DNA of 9,060 bases, from positions 1 through 9,060 of the forward strand of contig CANHPJ010000045.1 in the NCBI GenBank assembly GCA_947462515.1. Direction: 5' to 3'. Position 1 is the stretch's first letter. Each line of letters begins with the position of its first letter. The position numbers and the translations under genes were made by a program. Below the pieces are notes generated by a model. That model was not told the origin of the DNA. It searched no databases and was given only the letters and a program-made list of their open reading frames with translations. Below, piece by piece: positions 7,619-9,060 of this stretch. The DNA comes from Bacteroidota bacterium. Lineage in GTDB: Bacteria > Bacteroidota > Bacteroidia > JACCXN01.

Positions 7619-8575
7619 ATGAAAAAAAATATAACTATACTATTTTTACTACTTGCTGCAATTACAAGTAAAGCCCAGGTAAAACTGGATGATTTTGGAA
7701 GAATCGTTTTGAATCCTTATTTGAACGATAATATTTCAATGCCGGCAGAGGCAAAAAGCCTTTTGCTAAATAAATTAAGTCAAATTGCCAGTAGTAACGG
7801 CATGGCCGGTAGCCAGGCAAACCCACGATTTATTATAACAGCCAACATAAATATTGGCACCAAAGATATTATTGCCGGCCCTCCTCAAATGATTGCTCAA
7901 AATTTAGATATTACTCTTTTTATTGGAGATGCTATAACAAATACTGTTTTCTCGAACACCACTTTAAGCCTTAAAGGAGTTGGTACTAATGAGAACAAAT
8001 CATTTATTGAAGCTATAAAAACAATTAATCCTAAAAATAAGGAAGTACTTGCGTTTTTGGAGGAAGGTAAAACAAAAATTATAAGTTATTACAGCACACA
8101 ATGTGACTTTATAATAACCGAGGCAAATACATTAGCCAAGCAGGAAAAATTTGACCAAGCTATCTATAACCTCTCATTAGTGCCTCAAGTTTGTAAAGAT
8201 TGTTACCTGAAGACATCGGAATTGACAACCGATTTGTTTCAACAAAAAATAAATGCGGTATGCAAAGTAAAAATGAGTCAGGCTAAAACATTATGGGCGG
8301 GGCAACAAAATATTAATACGGCTGAAAACGCATTAAACATTTTGATGGATATAAACCCTAATGCTGCTTGTTTTAATGAGGTTACCTTGTTTACAAAGGA
8401 AATAAACAACAAATTAGTTTCAGATGAAAAAGAAAGGCTGGATATGGCTTTAAAAAAATACAATGATAAAATAGAATTGGATAAAAAACGAATTGATGCC
8501 TATAAGGATGTAGCCATAGAACAGGCTAAAAACCAACCCAAAACTATTACCTATAATAATATTTATTGGAGGTAA
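7619..8575 (+). CDS. Exported protein of unknown function with TPR-like helices, 318 residues
   Basis: I do not know a named family, though proteins of this kind accompany DUF6175 genes as far as I recall. The signal peptide is 1-19 (ITSKA then QVKLDD). An alpha/beta N-terminal domain (about 22-140) contains FIITANINIG (71-80), AGPPQMIAQNLDITLFIGD (86-104) and SLKGVGTNE (117-125). A helical region follows (about 150-255) with a tetratricopeptide-like pair, ANTLAKQEKFDQAIYNLSLV (169-188), and a second helix pair around 216-248. The C terminus (about 262-305) is a long Lys/Glu/Asp-rich helix, probably coiled coil. Five cysteines (162, 192, 195, 215, 251) all lie in or beside the TPR-like part, including a CxxC pair. 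It follows the DUF6175 gene by 6 bases and precedes the next start by 8, so it is very likely in one operon with both. A periplasmic protein-binding or scaffolding role is plausible but unproven. Confidence 0.82.
   Translation: MKKNITILFLLLAAITSKAQVKLDDFGRIVLNPYLNDNISMPAEAKSLLLNKLSQIASSNGMAGSQANPRFIITANINIGTKDIIAGPPQMIAQNLDITLFIGDAITNTVFSNTTLSLKGVGTNENKSFIEAIKTINPKNKEVLAFLEEGKTKIISYYSTQCDFIITEANTLAKQEKFDQAIYNLSLVPQVCKDCYLKTSELTTDLFQQKINAVCKVKMSQAKTLWAGQQNINTAENALNILMDINPNAACFNEVTLFTKEINNKLVSDEKERLDMALKKYNDKIELDKKRIDAYKDVAIEQAKNQPKTITYNNIYWR
8568..8572 (+). promoter_or_regulatory. Shine-Dalgarno-like GGAGG before the last gene
   Basis: GGAGG lies 11 bases before the ATG at 8584, inside the final Trp-Arg codons of the upstream gene. 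None of the other complete genes here has such a site, in keeping with the weak use of Shine-Dalgarno sequences in Bacteroidota. It supports the ATG at 8584, but the coding constraint makes coincidence possible. Confidence 0.4.
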
Positions 8576-8583
8576 AAAACAAA

Positions 8584-9060
8584 ATGACATTTGAAGATTA
8601 TTTTAAAAAGGAAATTAAATCCGGTAAAGAAAAAATCACAATTGTTCTCGGCTCTTGTTTCCATATTTGTAACGATGAAACCAAATCGATACTGAATAAT
8701 TGGGAATTAATTTTAAAGCATTTAGACGAACAAGTTAAGTTAAGTGATAATTATATGCTGGATTTTGAAAAGATTATTTTGTCAAAAAAATCCACAAAAC
8801 AAGCAAATGAAGTTGAAAAAGACTTGCTGAAATGTATTGCCGAAAAAATCAAAACGGAACAAAACAAACTATCCGAAACTGAATTACACAATTATCACTA
8901 CCAAATATTTAACCCAAAATATGTATCAGATATTATTGTCTTGAATTTTGATAGCATAGTTGAAATATTATGCAGGAGGTTCCTGAATTGCAAGATTTCT
9001 GGATTGAAATATGTTTCGATAAACTCAAAAAAATCTGTAAATGCAAAAATTCATCAAACA
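8584..9060 (+). CDS. Probable SIR2-like (SIR2_2-type) protein, N-terminal part (3' end outside window)
   Basis: The frame is open from ATG 8584 to the window end, 159 residues with no stop, so the gene continues beyond. There is no signal peptide or membrane segment, so the product is cytoplasmic, unlike its three upstream neighbours. Early on, ITIVLGSCFH (18-27) occupies the place of the nucleotide-binding GAGxS loop of SIR2-like proteins. It is followed by NNWELILKHLDE (38-49), which matches the usual 'W..LL..L' segment. Later, DIIVLNFDSIVEIL (116-129), with Asn121, Asp123 and Glu127, matches the 'TxNYDxxLE' motif of the same fold. The family binds and often hydrolyses NAD+, and in bacteria it frequently serves anti-phage systems; sirtuin deacetylases are more distant relatives. 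The catalytic His and any C-terminal effector or sensor domain would lie outside the window. The divergent loop (Ser-Cys instead of Ala-Gly) makes activity uncertain. The assignment comes from motif pattern alone. Confidence 0.65.
   Translation, partial: MTFEDYFKKEIKSGKEKITIVLGSCFHICNDETKSILNNWELILKHLDEQVKLSDNYMLDFEKIILSKKSTKQANEVEKDLLKCIAEKIKTEQNKLSETELHNYHYQIFNPKYVSDIIVLNFDSIVEILCRRFLNCKISGLKYVSINSKKSVNAKIHQT

Overview
The window looks like a chromosomal segment of a member of the Bacteroidota. It is AT-rich, every credible gene is on the + strand, and start codons lack Shine-Dalgarno sequences except possibly the last one. The gene order DUF6089 - uppS - bamA - ompH/skp - ompH/skp - murI is a familiar conserved block of that phylum. 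Three upstream regions carry exact matches to the Bacteroidota -7 promoter element TAnnTTTG. I cannot name the genus from this sequence.

Region 1 (1-6038) is the conserved envelope-biogenesis block. It starts with the tail of a DUF6089 outer-membrane-type protein that is cut by the window edge. Next come undecaprenyl diphosphate synthase (UppS, lipid carrier for wall and surface glycans), BamA (outer-membrane protein insertase), two tandem OmpH/Skp-type periplasmic chaperones, and glutamate racemase (MurI, D-glutamate for peptidoglycan). A two-tier hairpin followed by nine T residues at about 5087-5135 closes the chaperone part and separates it from murI. The second chaperone gene probably has its own promoter in the 134-base gap ahead of it, and its likely start is the ATG at 4514.

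Region 2 (6065-8575) holds three consecutive genes for exported proteins of unknown function: a 161-residue protein, a DUF6175 protein, and a 318-residue protein with tetratricopeptide-like helices, a CxxC pair and a charged C-terminal helix. The last two are 6 bases apart. A TAnnTTTG element with an 8-bp AT palindrome beside it precedes the first gene. The set probably acts in the periplasm or cell envelope. A distant relation of parts of it to CsgG/LpoB/FlgT-type envelope proteins is possible but is only inference.

Region 3 (8584-9060) is the 5' part of a cytoplasmic protein that runs off the window, starting 8 bases after the trio. Its first 159 residues look like a divergent SIR2-like (SIR2_2-type) NAD-binding domain, a fold common in bacterial anti-phage effectors. 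The coupling of exported proteins to a SIR2-like protein is the least explained part of the window. The rest is ordinary housekeeping. I saw no tRNA, rRNA, CRISPR array, insertion sequence or integrase.
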